From positions 1,245,501 to 1,309,500 of the forward strand of contig CAUEEP010000727.1 of NCBI GenBank assembly GCA_958450365.1: a DNA stretch of 64,000 nucleotides, in the 5' to 3' direction. Position 1 is the stretch's first letter. Each line of letters begins with the position of its first letter. Source of the DNA: Mesorhabditis belari (taxonomy: Eukaryota > Nematoda > Chromadorea > Rhabditida > Rhabditidae). Shown one piece after another: positions 32,375-49,785 of this stretch. The notes beneath the pieces were generated by a model. The model searched no databases, was not told the DNA's origin, and saw only the letters and a list, made by a program, of their open reading frames with translations. Position numbers and translations under genes: made by a program.

Positions 32375-32485
32375 ATCTCTTCCATCTCTTTGATCTCTTC
32401 CATCTCCTCCATCTCCTCCATCTCCTCCATCTCCTCCATCTCCTCCATCTCCTCCATCTCCTCCATCTCCATCTCCTCCATCGAA
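32375..32485 (+). repeat. (TCCTCCATC)n tandem repeat
   Basis: About ten 9-base units of CTCCATCTC. The period is a multiple of three, so frames stay open on both strands (Ile-Ser-Ser on +, Met-Glu-Glu on -). No support for coding. Confidence 0.9.
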
Positions 32486-33023
32486 TCCTTCCCCTCTGAT
32501 CGACATCCCCATTTCCCATCAATGATCCCTATGGTCTTTCACTTTGGATCACCCCAAAGAGAAGAATGAAAGAGATGAAAAAGAACTTGGCACAATTTAG
32601 ACCCATCTCTCCCTCTCTCAACTGATGACGCTCGAAATTTTGAGAAACACTCTCTTGTTAACTGACATTCAACTCATTCTTGCTCATTTACTTAAAAATA
32701 GAATGCAATTATGAATCTGATGCGTAAAGTTTTTCATAGAAGGTAATTAAGTTAATGTTCAAAATGAAGTAGTATTAGTAGTATCGTAAATGATTACTGT
32801 AAAGCAGGAAAGCAGAAAAAGGTTACTTCTCATTGGCCTATTGTCAAAAATGTAATTAAGAACCTAGTGTTTCGGCAAAATTGTAATTAAGAACCATGTA
32901 GAGTACATTGTAATAGAGTACTGGAGTTGGATACTATTGGTCACTGTAGCCAGCTTACGGTTTAGTTTGAAAAATTTTGATAACTACTTTTTGGAAAGCT
33001 AAACATTTAATCTGCAATTTTGG

Positions 33024-33619
33024 TTCAAACTTTCCCTCCAAAACAAATTTATCATTTTTTTTTGTCTTTTTGTGCTTTTTTCATTCATTGAATCTTTGAA
33101 TCTTTCAATTTTTTCAAGAATTTTTTTAAGAATTTTCAAGAATTTTGTCCTTCTTCGAAATTTGTCCTTCTCTCGATACTCTCGAAATTTTCGCTCTTTC
33201 TCTTCCTATCTTTTGATTGATCATTGAACGCAATGGTTTGCAAGACGAGAAATTTACAGATTGTTGACAAATATCATTAAGCTAAGCAACTCTACTTCAC
33301 TTTTCATTTATCAATGTTCACTTCACTGTTAAGCTAAATGAAACTGGAATAGTGAACATTGATAAATGAAAAGTGAAGTAGAGTTGCTTAACTTAATGAT
33401 ATTTGTCAACAGTCTGTAAATTTCTCGTCTTGCAAACCATTGCGTTCAATGATCAATCAAAAGATAGGAAGAGAAAGAGCGAAAATTTCGAGAGTGGCTA
33501 AGAAGGACAAAATTCTTAAAAAATTCTTGAAAAAATTGAAAGATTCAAAGATTCAATGAATGAAAAAAGCACAAAAAGACAAAAAAAATGATAAATTTGT
33601 TTTGGAGGGAAAGTTTGAA
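33024..33619. repeat. Large inverted repeat, 270-300-base arms
   Basis: Left arm 33024-33322 and right arm 33351-33619 are nearly identical reverse complements around a 28-base centre. The left arm has about 30 extra bases near 33120-33170, where AAGAATTTTCAAGAATTTT and TTCTTCGAAATTTGTCC look like small internal duplications. A transcript would fold into a long double-stranded RNA. No coding sequence and no obvious target-site duplication. Confidence 0.95.
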
Positions 33620-33922
33620 AAAAGAAAAAGGAAAGAAAAAGGGATGAACATCTGGATGAATATTGGTGGGAAAGGAAAACGGAAATGAGAGAATCATAAA
33701 AGAATTCGAATTTCTTTTTTACGAAACAGGAAAAAGGCAGACAAAATAAAAGAAAACACTAGGCATTTATTGCCTTTATTCTTTTTTTCTTTAAATTATG
33801 GTGATTTTTGTACAATTCAACTAGCCAAAACAAAACTAATTCAACAAATATCGATTATTTTTTAAATTCAGTTCGAAATCCCAACAAACCTTGTCATCAT
33901 TGTCATTGTTATTGCTATTATG

Positions 33923-34053
33923 GCCTCGCCATGTTGAAACACGGTATCCCGTCAGATCTGGGCTCGGTTAGTTGGGCAAGTTAAGCAAGCTCGGTTAGTC
34001 TCTGGTTCTGAATCCAGTAGATAGGTCAGGGATATCAACCGAGTGCTGTAGGT
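33923..34053 (+). pseudogene. 5S rRNA-like sequence, probably pseudogene
   Basis: It follows eukaryotic 5S rRNA end to end: GCCTCGCCATGTTGAAACAC, ATCCCGTCAGATCTG, GGCAAGTTAAGCAAGC, CGGTTAGT, then CCGAGTGCTGTAGGT. The ends can pair (GCCT with AGGT). It is 131 bases rather than about 119. The excess is a duplicated CTCGGTTAGT before the GGCAAGTTAAGC box. No T-run terminator follows. A 5S-derived retroelement (SINE3 type) is an alternative. Confidence 0.65.
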
Positions 34054-34071
34054 AACCGCATATGGTGAACT

Positions 34072-34353
34072 GGTTCCCAGGACCGGTTCCCAGGACCGGT
34101 TCCCAGGACCGGTTCCCAGGACCGGTTCCCAGGACCGGTTCCCAGGACCGGTTCCCAGGACCGGTTCCCAGGACCGGTTCCCAGGACCGGTTCCCAGGAC
34201 CGGTTCCCAGGACCGGTTCCCAGGACCGGTTCCCAGGACCGGGTTCCCAGGACCGGGTTCCCAGGACCGGTTCCCAGGACCGGTTCCCAGGACCGGTTCC
34301 CAGGACCGGTTCCCAGGACCGGTTCCCAGGACCGGTTCCCAGGACCGGTTCCC
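34072..34353 (+). repeat. 13-base minisatellite (GGTTCCCAGGACC)21
   Basis: Twenty-one head-to-tail copies of a 13-base unit, nearly without error; two copies have an extra G. It begins 19 bases after the 5S-like sequence. Each junction makes ACCGGT. Because 13 is not a multiple of three, all frames stay open with a 13-residue period, so the frames are not evidence for a gene. A CCTCC-rich tract to about 34455 follows. Confidence 0.97.
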
Positions 34354-35020
34354 CTCCCTCTCCTCCCTCTCCTCCCTCTCCTCCTTCTCGTCCTTCTTCT
34401 CCTCCTCTTCCTTCTCCTCCTTCTCCTCCCTCCCCTCCCCCTCCTTCTCCTCCTACATCGTCCCATCCTCACAAACCATAGAATATTCCCTAGGTTTTAA
34501 TGTGTAAATTGTGCTTATGTGTGTGCAAAATCAAATCACCGGTAACCCCGGTATACATTATTATTATTATGTTGTCACTTTAAGCCAAATCTAACAATAC
34601 AAAATATAGGTATTCAGAACAAAGTTAATACCGTTTAATTCTAAAGCTTTTACTTAAAAGATTTTACTATGGAAAGATCAATCAAAGAGCTTAAATCATT
34701 AAAAATTGCCTCAAATGGTTGATGTTTGCGGAAGTATTTCCCCCCTTCTCATCCATGTGATTATTCTAACTGAACTTTTCAAGGTCTCTTTCTCGGTTTT
34801 CGTTTTCTTTTTTTGCCAAGAAGCAGCTGTCGGGTACACTTTTTTCATGGAAAACCAAAGAAATCAGTAATACCGAATAGTTGAGTAGAGGAGTCATTGA
34901 GGGAATTGAGGGAATTGAAGGAATTTTTTTAAATAATCAATCAAAATTGATTACAATTTATTGGGTATTCAAGTAAAAGCGATTTAAGAGTTGAAAAGCA
35001 TTAAAACAATTAATTTTGAT

Positions 35021-35063
35021 CAATTCTAAAGAATAAATAATTTCATTATTTATTCTTTAGAAT
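35021..35063. repeat. Short AT-rich palindrome
   Basis: ATTCTAAAGAATAAATAA and its reverse complement flank TTTCA, an 18-base-arm hairpin in otherwise featureless AT-rich DNA. Confidence 0.7.
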
Positions 35064-35773
35064 ATTTTTATCAAAAACTATCTCAATTTAATAGATTATG
35101 AAAAGAGCTGAAAAAATTGAGAGCAAGGGAAAAAAAATAAGTAAATGGATAAAAATGGATGAAATAGAGGGCTGGAGTCCTGGGGAGGGGCTTGGGGGAA
35201 AGGAAAAGAAACCGAAAAGAAGTGAAAGGGCGAATGTCCCTTGTGAAAGGAGAAAGGCTGAAGAAGTGAAGAAAAGAGGAAAAGCCGGCGGGGACCGAAA
35301 TTGCGAAATGTCGGGGACAAGGCCCCTCAGCCCCCCTTTCCCCTCTCTGAATTCAAAAACCCTCATTCAGCCTCCCCTTTCCCCACACGAAGAACAGAAG
35401 AAAAGAAGTGCTGTGGAACACACAAAAAAATAAGCAGCGCAACGGCGCGAGAGGGGGGAGGGGAAAGAAAATAAATTCCCCAAAATAACCCCTTCTCTTT
35501 TCTGTGAACGGGTTACGGTAGCATTTGAAATTTGCCCATATATTCTCTGAAATCTATGATGAAATTAGATTTCTCGTTGATCCCCGCGAAATACCTGTCT
35601 CCTCACTTGGAATTCCGTCGATTGCTTCCTTCTGCCCGATTTTTATTGACTGGTAAAAATTTGAATCGCATGCCCGTTTTTCCCAGGGTTTTATGATTGA
35701 AATTCGCTATGAATTTCTGATAATTTCTTTTTTTTTATATCTAGATTTTTATGTGCTCATCTACACTAGAAAA

Positions 35774-36070
35774 TACCGTATTTCTTCGAATAGAAGACTG
35801 GGTAAAGAGTATCATCGCGTACTCCTACGTAGCAGCTCTTTTTAAAATTTCTTTTCTGCATAAAAGCTTTCAATGTTCAATGAAGTGCTATAGAGCTGGA
35901 AAATGGCTCAAAAATCTGTTAGCTCATGTGGTATTTTTGAGCCATTTTCCAGCCCTATTGATTGAAATTCTTCATTGAAAGCTTTTATGCAGAAATTTTA
36001 AAAAGAGCTGCTACGTAGGAGTACGCGATGATACTCTTTACCCGGTATTCTATTCGAAGAAATACGGTAG
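35774..36070. mobile_element. Foldback element, about 140-base arms
   Basis: Arms 35774-35915 and 35933-36070 are about 90% reverse complementary around a 17-base centre. The ends are TACCGTATTTCTTCGAATAG and its reverse complement, and CGTATTTCTTC-type ends recur in nematode foldback elements. Unrelated to the larger palindrome at 33024. Confidence 0.8.
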
Positions 36071-37522
36071 TTGTTTTATAAACTTTAGCGAAAGTTTAGT
36101 CTTTAAATTGAAATTGATTAAGAAAATCGAGATTAGCTATAATTCCATTATAAAGATTAGCTATAATTCCAAGTTTGACAGTCGACGAGAGTTTTGAAGA
36201 AGTCCAAGAACGATTGAACTGCCAACAAAACGGTCAAAAAACGCGTTGAGCACTTATCAATCAAGCAAAAACTCGATAAGTACAGATGAAGTACATGAAA
36301 ATATTTGAAAATCTGTGCACTATTTATTTTCCCGTAGTTGTCCACCTGAAAAGAGAAAAGCGGTCGAGATCTGCACGTGAATGAGCTGAAGAAATGAACG
36401 CGGAGAAAGAGAGGGAGAAGCTGTCAACAAAAGACAAAAAAACGAAAGTGGAGTGGAAAGAAATGAGTCTTGGATAAGATTATCTAGAGTAAACGATTCG
36501 ATAACAAGAAGTTCATATCCGATTTTATCTCCAGATTTGAAAGATCCAGCTGATTCATTTAAATCAGTAATAACTTTTTTTTTATGGCTTAGGCTCATTT
36601 CAATTTAACATTGTTCTAAAACCGCAGCTTAAATCCAGTTAAAAGTGAAGCAAAGGGGAGATATAGGCAGATATAGTATCCATAGAATAATAGCATTCAT
36701 AGAATTTCGCTTATCATTTGATTATCACTTTAAAGATCTAATAAAAAAAAACTCGAAGATGAACCGGGAAATGAAAGAAGATCACTTCGAGGAGTTCTCG
36801 ATGGAGTTGAAAGAAAAGAAAAGAAGAAGCTCTGCACAAGAAGAGATAACATCATTGTATTGGAAAGAGATGAGATTTGAAGGCAAAGAAGAAATGAAGA
36901 GAGAAGAGTTCAAATAGGCCATAAAGAAGAGAACGAGAGGGATATCTTCTCTTTCACCCCAGGTCCAATTTACAACAAAAATACTCGCCCGAAGAGATCG
37001 TAAGAAAAGAAAAAAGAAAGAGGAGAGATGAAGAGAAACGGGGAGGATTGATGGATAACAGATTGAAGAGATCCCATTCATTGAGGTGAAGAAGTAGAAG
37101 AGAGATGGGGAGAAAGGGGCCTTTTGGGTGAGATCGATCCCCATCATCACACACAGACAGACACCACTCTTTCCCTCAACTCATGCATCTCCGGGATCCA
37201 TTTTTTATTCGAGAAACTCCAATGATAGAGTATCAAGTATCCTTTTCAACACAACAACACATCCAAATAAATATGCAATGTTTCTGCAATATGAAGCCTT
37301 GTTTTGACTACGAACGCAAAAAGAGTGTTCTGATATTTTACCCTCTATCCTTTTGTGTCAATTCGAGTCAGTATGGAATTTATTTATGCTGACATATGAA
37401 AATACATATAAAATAAGTTATGAGACCAATGTAATAGTATGATTGCAAACAGACAAAATAATAAAAACATAACTTAAATAGACAAAAACATGACTTGAAT
37501 CACAAAAGAAATTTTTTTTGAA

Positions 37523-43109
<5,587 letters not shown>

Positions 43110-43922
43110 TTTAGCATTGATTCCGGTTTTGTACCTTTCGATGATCTGGAAAAGAAAATATAGAATCAGAACGTGAAAAAGAAAGAAAGGCAATAAAGAC
43201 GAATCAAAAGAACTTCACATAAACTGTTTAAATTTTGGAAGCTTTATATTCATTCTATTTTGAAAAGATTGCAAGAGAAAGAATAGAATATCTATTCAAG
43301 TAAAAGACTTGATTTATCGAGTATAAAGGACTTTTTGCCAAAAATTTCTTCAGTTATTGATTTAACGTTTTCTGGTTTATGTATATGGTCAACCCCAACA
43401 ACCCCATCTGCCTTTTCTTCGCGCGGAACTTTGTGTCGATTTCTCTGTGTTCAAGTTCCCTTCACTCACCATCAAATTGGCTCGCCTCCAAGCGCGTTGG
43501 GACCGCATTCTTATCACATCGTTGTTTGCTAAAAAATGGACCATTCGTCAATTTGCTCTCGTATTTGAATGCTGAAGAGTAGCACTGATAATTTCTTCAA
43601 AAATTTCCGGGTTCCCATGGATTTTTACTATTGTTCATAAGCTTACAAGTTTTAGATCAATGTACCAACGCTTACCATACCATTTTGTTGACCACTAAAC
43701 CGCAACTAAATAGCAAAACCTCTTTAGTTGAAAGATTGCTATTTACTTCACTTTAGAAATTTGCGCAATTTATTCAGAACCACTAGATTTTGAATTGTTG
43801 ATAACCTAGTCTTTTCCATCTTGACCCTCTTTCTATTAACTTTCTGTTTCGTTAGCAAGTATAACTTTTGAGATTTGTTTGCAAAACTTTACATCTAATT
43901 TGTTTTTAGGTATCAAGTAGCT
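43110..43922. promoter_or_regulatory. Divergent promoter region, swsn-4 / gtbp-1
   Basis: 813 bases between two divergent genes. The gtbp-1 side ends in TTTGTTTTTAG before the start. The swsn-4 side has TTTTCCAG at about 43148. A GC-richer patch at 43380-43540 is open on + and ends on - with a good donor (GATG|GTGAGT); it could be an upstream swsn-4 exon, but I see no homology. Confidence 0.4.
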
Positions 43923-45801
43923 ATGGACGGAACTCTGTCTGGCTCTGTACCATCAAGTGTGGGTAAGTGTCTTCTTGACTAGTTTCCAGTTTACGAAATC
44001 TTCACTTTCGTTTAAGCGAAAATTAACTTGTTAATTTTAGACATTGGTCGTGCCTTTGTGCGCCAATACTACACGATGCTTTCTGAGCGTCCGGAAGAAG
44101 CCTTTCGTTATTATGGAAAGGAATCGGTTTTAAGCCATGACGGAGGAACTGCCCTTGGACCAGAGGTTTATCTTTTATAAACTACAATCAATTTGACAAA
44201 GTAGATTAAAGTTGTTTTGGGGGTATAACATTTTTTTCTTTTTTAGGACATTCAAAAGACCATTGACGAGATTGCTTTCCACGATAGCAAGTTTCGAATC
44301 TACTCTATTCAGGTGAGTCTTGGTTGTTTTTTTCTTTAATATGAACACATAACAGTTTACATTAAATGCTTTAGGGTTCATCAACGCTTGCTGATGGAAT
44401 CGTTCTTCAAGTGATTGGAGAGATTAGCCTTCACAATGCACCAAGACGAAAATTTGCGCAAACTTTTGTGTTGGGACAACAACAAGCGAAGAAATTCTAT
44501 GTCCAGAACGACATCTTTATGTATCACGATAAGGTTTTGTTAATTTACAACAAAAAAATGTCTCCTTAAGGCTTTTGAAAATGATGGCGAATCACAAGGA
44601 GCTGTCACTGAGCAAATTCAATCAACGAAACTGAATGGCCATCTTTCACAACAAAATGAAGTAACGCTTCCAGTCTTTCAGCAATTATTTACGATCTTTT
44701 TTAGCCATCACCCAAGAAAGATCTACTAGCCAATGCTCCATTAAAGAGTTTTGACGGTATGTGGTTTTTATTGTTATTTAAAAATAATGATTTTAGATAC
44801 GGCCTCTTACGTGAAAATTCCACAAAAAGAGCGCATTGAAGTCGTCGAGGAAGAAAAACCAAAACCTGAGAAGCCAAAAGTGGAACAACCAGCTGAAGCA
44901 CCAAAGCCACCGGCCCCACAAGTTCCATCTGCCCCAAAAACATGGGCAACGTTGGTTGGCGGGGCTGCGCCAAAGCCAGATCCGGTTCCAGTTGCACCAC
45001 CCAAGCCGCAAGTTTCTGCAATAATTCCTGGTAAAGGTAGTTTTTCGTTTTAACTACCAACGATAGATTTCAATTATTACAGAAACCCCCGACAACAGCC
45101 AAGTCAGCGAGACTCGTCACAGCAGCAAGATGCGGGAAATCGAAAAATCTTTGTCTCCAACATCATTCGTCACACAAATCCAAGTGATACTCGGGCACCC
45201 GCTGAAGAATTGAAAAAATTCTTTTCTAGTAAGCTTTTTTCATCATGCAAATTCAAACTTATTTAGCCATTGGCGAGGTCGACAGTGTCCACATTCCAAG
45301 CAAAATTCTTGATAAGTCCGAAAATCAAGCTGCGTACGCTTTCTTGACAATGAAAACCTCGAGAGATGCCAAAAAAGTGATCGACGCCGCTGTGGAAGTA
45401 TGTTTAATTTGGAAATTTAAGCGAATTTTTATCAACGAAATTGGTATTATGGGATTATCGCCTTCCCTCAATGGAGGATGAAATGTTAGAAAAGTATTGA
45501 TTTATTCAATCAAATTTAGGATGAAGGTGGCTACAAGACTTTGAAGATCTCCGTGCCATCATTTGGATTTGACGACGTTGTCAATGTATCAGAGCAAAAG
45601 GACCCGCAGCAATACCAATCTCAACGTAATGGAGGATTTCCAAAACGCGGTGGATTTCAAAACAACAATCGAGGCTTTGGCAATCGTGGCGGTGTAGGAG
45701 GATTTCGTGGTGGATTTGAACGCCGAGGAGGACGCGGAGGTCAACAGAGCCACAATTGGTACTTTTTTGTCAAAACAGTAGGTTTATATTCACATTTTAG
45801 A
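43923..45801 (+). CDS. gtbp-1: G3BP stress-granule protein
   Basis: RNA-binding core component of stress granules. MDGTLSGSVPSSV at 43923 leads into an NTF2-like domain: IGRAFVRQYYTMLSERPEEA, RFYGKESVLSH-like RYYGKESVLSHDGG, HDSKFRIYSIQGSSTLADG and AQTFVLGQQQAKKFYVQND. An acidic and Pro-rich linker follows (VVEEEKPKPEKPK). The RRM reads NRKIFVSNI...EELKKFFSTIGEVDSV...YAFLTMKTSRDAKK. The tail is RGG-rich (NRGFGNRGGVGGFRGGFERR). The join into the RRM exon keeps frame only with an acceptor at GATAG|ATTTC, giving a 36-base intron. The last 42-base intron (45759-45800) creates the stop codon TG|A, so the protein ends GGQQSHN. Retention would extend the frame to 45996. Confidence 0.9.
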
Positions 45802-46052
45802 GATTGCACAAGCTTGGAAGGAGCATTTGTTTTTAAATCAACGCTGCATTGTTGGAGTGAAACTATGAGGCTTATTTTCTCTACTTTTCATTTGTTGTTC
45901 TTTGAAAGATTTTTATTTCCTCTTAGCTTGATTATTTGTCAGGTTGGCTATCCGGTTATTTTATGTTTTCTGGTCCGTCAATCTGTTGATTTCTAAAGTA
46001 CGGATAATGATCTCGTTGCCCTATTAGCTCCGCAAGCAGTGTTGTTGTGTTT

Positions 46053-46058
46053 AATAAA
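46053..46058 (+). terminator. Poly(A) signal after gtbp-1
   Basis: AATAAA about 250 bases after the spliced gtbp-1 stop and 240 bases before the CTF18 start. Confidence 0.5.
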
Positions 46059-46297
46059 GTTATATTGTTTCGTCAGTTGCAAAGTTTGCAGTCTAACTCT
46101 AAACACTATTTGTACAAAAGTTATGCCAATTCCTGGTACTAAAACGGCGTTTGGATTTGAATGGTTGGAATTTACGCTTGTTTTACGGATTTATTCGGAT
46201 ACGAAGTTTATGCTTGAAATAGACGCAAAAAAATGTTCATTATCAAACGGGTTTTTAAATACGGGCTAAAAACAAATGTTACTTCGATAAGTTTAGA

Positions 46298-49200
46298 ATG
46301 GACGTTTTACCAGACATCGACGATTTTGATCTTGATCCCGGATCTGACCTCCGCTAGTGAGTCATTTTGCTCTGTCCGCGATTGTAAGCGTACTCTTTAG
46401 TGATCAAGATGAAGAGGAACAAATGGAGATTAATGAAAATAGGGCTACTGTAAGTTAATCGTGAAATAATTAGTTGTAAAGAACGAGCATTTTCTAGATA
46501 CCACCAACATCAGCTATCAATGCGCTAAATCGAATTGACGGAAGAAATTCAAATTCTGTTGTTATCCGGAAGCCTGAAGATTTTCCACCAGATAACGTTT
46601 TTGTTCATCCAATTGGTATATGATTGTTATTGAAAGGTGTAATAATTTTATTAGATTGGCATATGCGTTTCCCCGATTATTCGGAACTCTCGGCGCTACA
46701 TAGAGCGAAACAACGCGCACGTGAAGAAGCTGTTGATCGATTGGCCAATAAGATTGAAGAAGTTGTTTTAATTAAAGACTTTTTATGGTATTTTTTAGCT
46801 ACGAACTAGGAAAGAAACTCAGAAAAACAGAGATCATGACGGGATCAATTCGGACATTCACTTTGAACCAATGGTGTCGGACGTGGACAGTATCTGTAAG
46901 TCGGAGGTTGGTTAATTTGTTGATGAGTTAGCAGTTGGAGATTACGTTAGAATCCGATTGAGCTGGACGAACATGCCTTTTCTAGATATTATACGAGCCT
47001 CCGTCTGATGGGACACCTTGGATTGGTGTCAGCACAGCTTGTAATACTCGCAGGTCTGAAAATTTTGTTGTCTAGTCAAATTTTACATTTCTAGATTGTA
47101 TATACGCAAAATTCCAAAGAACTCACTTAAAGAAAAGTCAATCAATCGGAGAAACACTGGAATTTTCGAAACCAATACCTTGAATAAGCTAATTCTGGAG
47201 GCAAATGCTTTGAGGTAGTGCTTTATAAAGTCAAAAATTAAATGAAATTTAGAGCAAAAAAGTTGCCAAGTGAACCTTCCCACAGCATTCTTCCGGAATC
47301 TTCGCCTCAAAGTAATAACAAAACGCCTGAAGGCAGCTTATGGGTTGATAGATATCGACCCAAAACCTTTTTGGACCTTCTTTCCGAAGATGTGGGTTTA
47401 GTTCATTTTTATTTTTATATTTTTGAAGTTTTTAGAGTGTAAATCGGAATGTTCTAACTTGGGTCAAGCTGTGGGATGAATGTGTCTTTAATCGATCAGC
47501 CTTATCTCATCTCACCCATATTCGCGACAAGGAAAAAGTTTTATTAGAAACAGAAGCTGAAAAGCCTCATCGTCCAAAGCATAAGGTCAGAAAAATTTAG
47601 TGCTTGTCCAAACCTCAAATTTAGATACTTTTGTTAGCGGGATCTGCCGGTGTTGGTAAAACAACACTAGCCACCGTCATCGCTCAACAAACTGGCTATG
47701 ACATTGTTCATGTTAATGCCAGTGATTCAAGGTTAAGGAAACTCTTTTATCTTAGAAAATCTTATTTAGAAACGTTTCTGACTTAGAGAAGCTTTTACGA
47801 TCAGTGGCAGAAACAAAAAGGACTATCAATGGAACAAAACGACCACAAATTTTGCTACTCGATGAAGTTAGACTCGTTCAGGCGATTTAAAAGCAAACGT
47901 TGTTTTAGATTGACGGTGCTCCTGCTGATGCAATTAATTGGTTGTCTAAAGCGATAACTGCAATAGGCAAGAAGGCGTTGCGTAGACCAATCATTGCTAT
48001 TTGCAACACTCTGTAAATCTTTTTGATATAGTTCAACAGTTATTTGTCCTAGTTATTCATCTAACTTGCGAGAGTTACGGCAGCATGCGGCGGTTATTTT
48101 AGTGAATCATCCTCATGAAACCATTCTAGCTGGTCGACTTGAGAAGGTAACTTTTCTTTTTCCCTTTGCCAACTTTGTAATCGTTAATTCAGATTGCGGA
48201 CCAAGAAGATGTGTTGATAGATCGTCATTGTATTGAAAAATTAATTGAGTGCACGGAAGGCGACATTCGATTATCGGTTTTTGATGAAGTTTCAATGTGA
48301 TTTATGTGCATTTTAGATTAATACTCTACAATTTTTGAGTCGAATCACAAATCGGGATGAGTTCATTGGTGAAGACGATGTGATAAAGGTAGGCTTTGTG
48401 ATTGGCGAATACAAAATCTATGATACTATTTTAGGCATGCCAACAAAATTCACTTGGAAATTCTAACCTCTTTGAACAATGGGCAAAATTTTTGGACTTG
48501 AATCGACACTATGACAAGTAAGAATTTTAAAGTCACTTTGATTGTATCGTTTTTAGGCGAGGAATTCTCATGTCCGAGTCAACGAGATTGATCACCGTGG
48601 AAAAGGCTTGGATGATGGCCGGTGATCAACGCGAACGCTTCGTTTTAGGTCTCCATCATAACTACACAAGGTTTTTTGGGTATATTTTGAATAATTCTTA
48701 AATTTTAGGCACCATCCGGCGAATTCGTTCAGCAAAATCTCACAAGCCAGTAATTGCTTCGTGTTTTACGATTCAATCAATCGAGTTATCCAGGTTATTC
48801 AAGCTATCAATTTTAAGGATGTTACTTTCAACTTTTAGGAAAAACAAAATTATGGACTGTCTCGATATTTCTACAGCTTTTATTCCCCGCTACATCTGTT
48901 ATTGACTACTCATTCGAAAATTCAACTTCTTTATCCACAAATTGACGCAGCTGCTAAAATGAAAGCAAATGAGGTGAAAATAACTATCCAAACTAAAAAT
49001 CATATAAATTTTAAGGAGTGTCTTCGTTCAATTCGTGCAAATATCCTTGAGACATATCGGCTGCCACTCATTCTTGAAGTATTGCCGTTAGTTCTCGTTA
49101 TAACGCAACCGACATTCAAACAGGTAAAGTGCTTTTCATTGATCATTAACTTGTGTTTTTAGGCAAACGTTTCGCTGATATCACACACTGAGCGACGAGC

Positions 49201-49785
49201 GCTTTCAAATATTTCCCAGATATTGGTTCAATTTGGAATCACATTCAAAGCCTTCTCAGTTCGTGATCAAATTCAATGGCTATATGACCCGTAAGCTACT
49301 TTACTGTTTGTATCATTAAAGAGTTTTAGTTTGATCGACAGCATATGCTTATTTGAACTTTCAAATAAATCGAAAGTTGTGTTGAACAACGCATATAGAG
49401 AAGAAATCGCTCGATTGGTACTTTTCTTTGAATTACACTTGTAAAACTAGTTCAGGTGAAACAAAAACACGTTCGTTTGGATGAGCTGGACGCTGAGAGT
49501 GCAATGATAATGGATAAAGAAAACCTAGAAACACCGTCTATCAGTAAGGAAATACGTAAAAGAAAATGGAGGGATTTTGCGACTGAAACGACACCAAAAA
49601 TGATTGTAAGTTTAGCGTGCTTATGTAGATTGAGACTAAATCTGAATATCTTTTTCTAAGTTATCGTTTTTTAGAAGTCGATTTCATCCGCCAATAAAAC
49701 GAAAGGAGTATCATTTGCTTACAAGCTAACTCCCTTGAATGCAGTCAAAACGAAAGTCAGTTTGGGTCAATTTCTCCATCATTAA
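46298..49785 (+). CDS. CHTF18: CTF18 alternative clamp loader (RFC-like)
   Basis: Large subunit of the Ctf18-RFC complex, which loads PCNA and supports sister-chromatid cohesion. It starts MDVLPDIDDFDLDPGSD one base after a GATAAGTTTAG site. The Ctf18 signature SLWVDRYRPKTFLDLLSED precedes the AAA+ core. Walker A is LLLAGSAGVGKTTLA, followed by YDIVHVNASDSR and Walker B ILLLDEIDGAPADAINWL; IAICNTLYSSNLRELRQHA and CTEGDIRLSINTLQFLS complete it. Further exons (FDLNRHYDKRG-like LDLNRHYDKRG, RFVLGLHHNYTRHHPA) match the family C-terminal half. It ends VSLGQFLHH at 49785. The protein is about 800 residues over roughly 20 exons with 40-60-base introns. It is second in a row of four + strand genes. 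Confidence 0.93.

Larger units (their letters stand above)
26945..37522. other. 10.5-kb gene-poor, repeat-rich region
   Basis: Between the phosphate-transporter 5' end and the swsn-4 3' end I find no coding region I can support. Long open frames here are purine- or pyrimidine-rich or repeat-driven. The content is microsatellites, minisatellites, duplicated blocks, a 5S-like sequence and several inverted repeats, listed separately. The right part could hold unrecognised noncoding or fast-evolving genes. The left part presumably includes transporter regulatory DNA. Confidence 0.5.

Noticed and set aside
32092..32569. MEE-repeat and ISS-repeat frames
   Set aside because: Produced by the 9-base (CTCCATCTC) repeat; no flanking coding signal or homology.
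34035..34481. Long open frames on both strands rich in Pro, Gly, Arg
   Set aside because: They follow entirely from the 13-base minisatellite and the CCTCC tract; every frame stays open.
35088..35433. 111-residue Lys/Glu-rich + frame and 92-residue - frame
   Set aside because: Purine-rich composition with no splice context or homology.
36645..37154. Lys/Glu-rich + frame and its complement near 36700-37150
   Set aside because: Purine-rich tract; no conserved motif on either strand.
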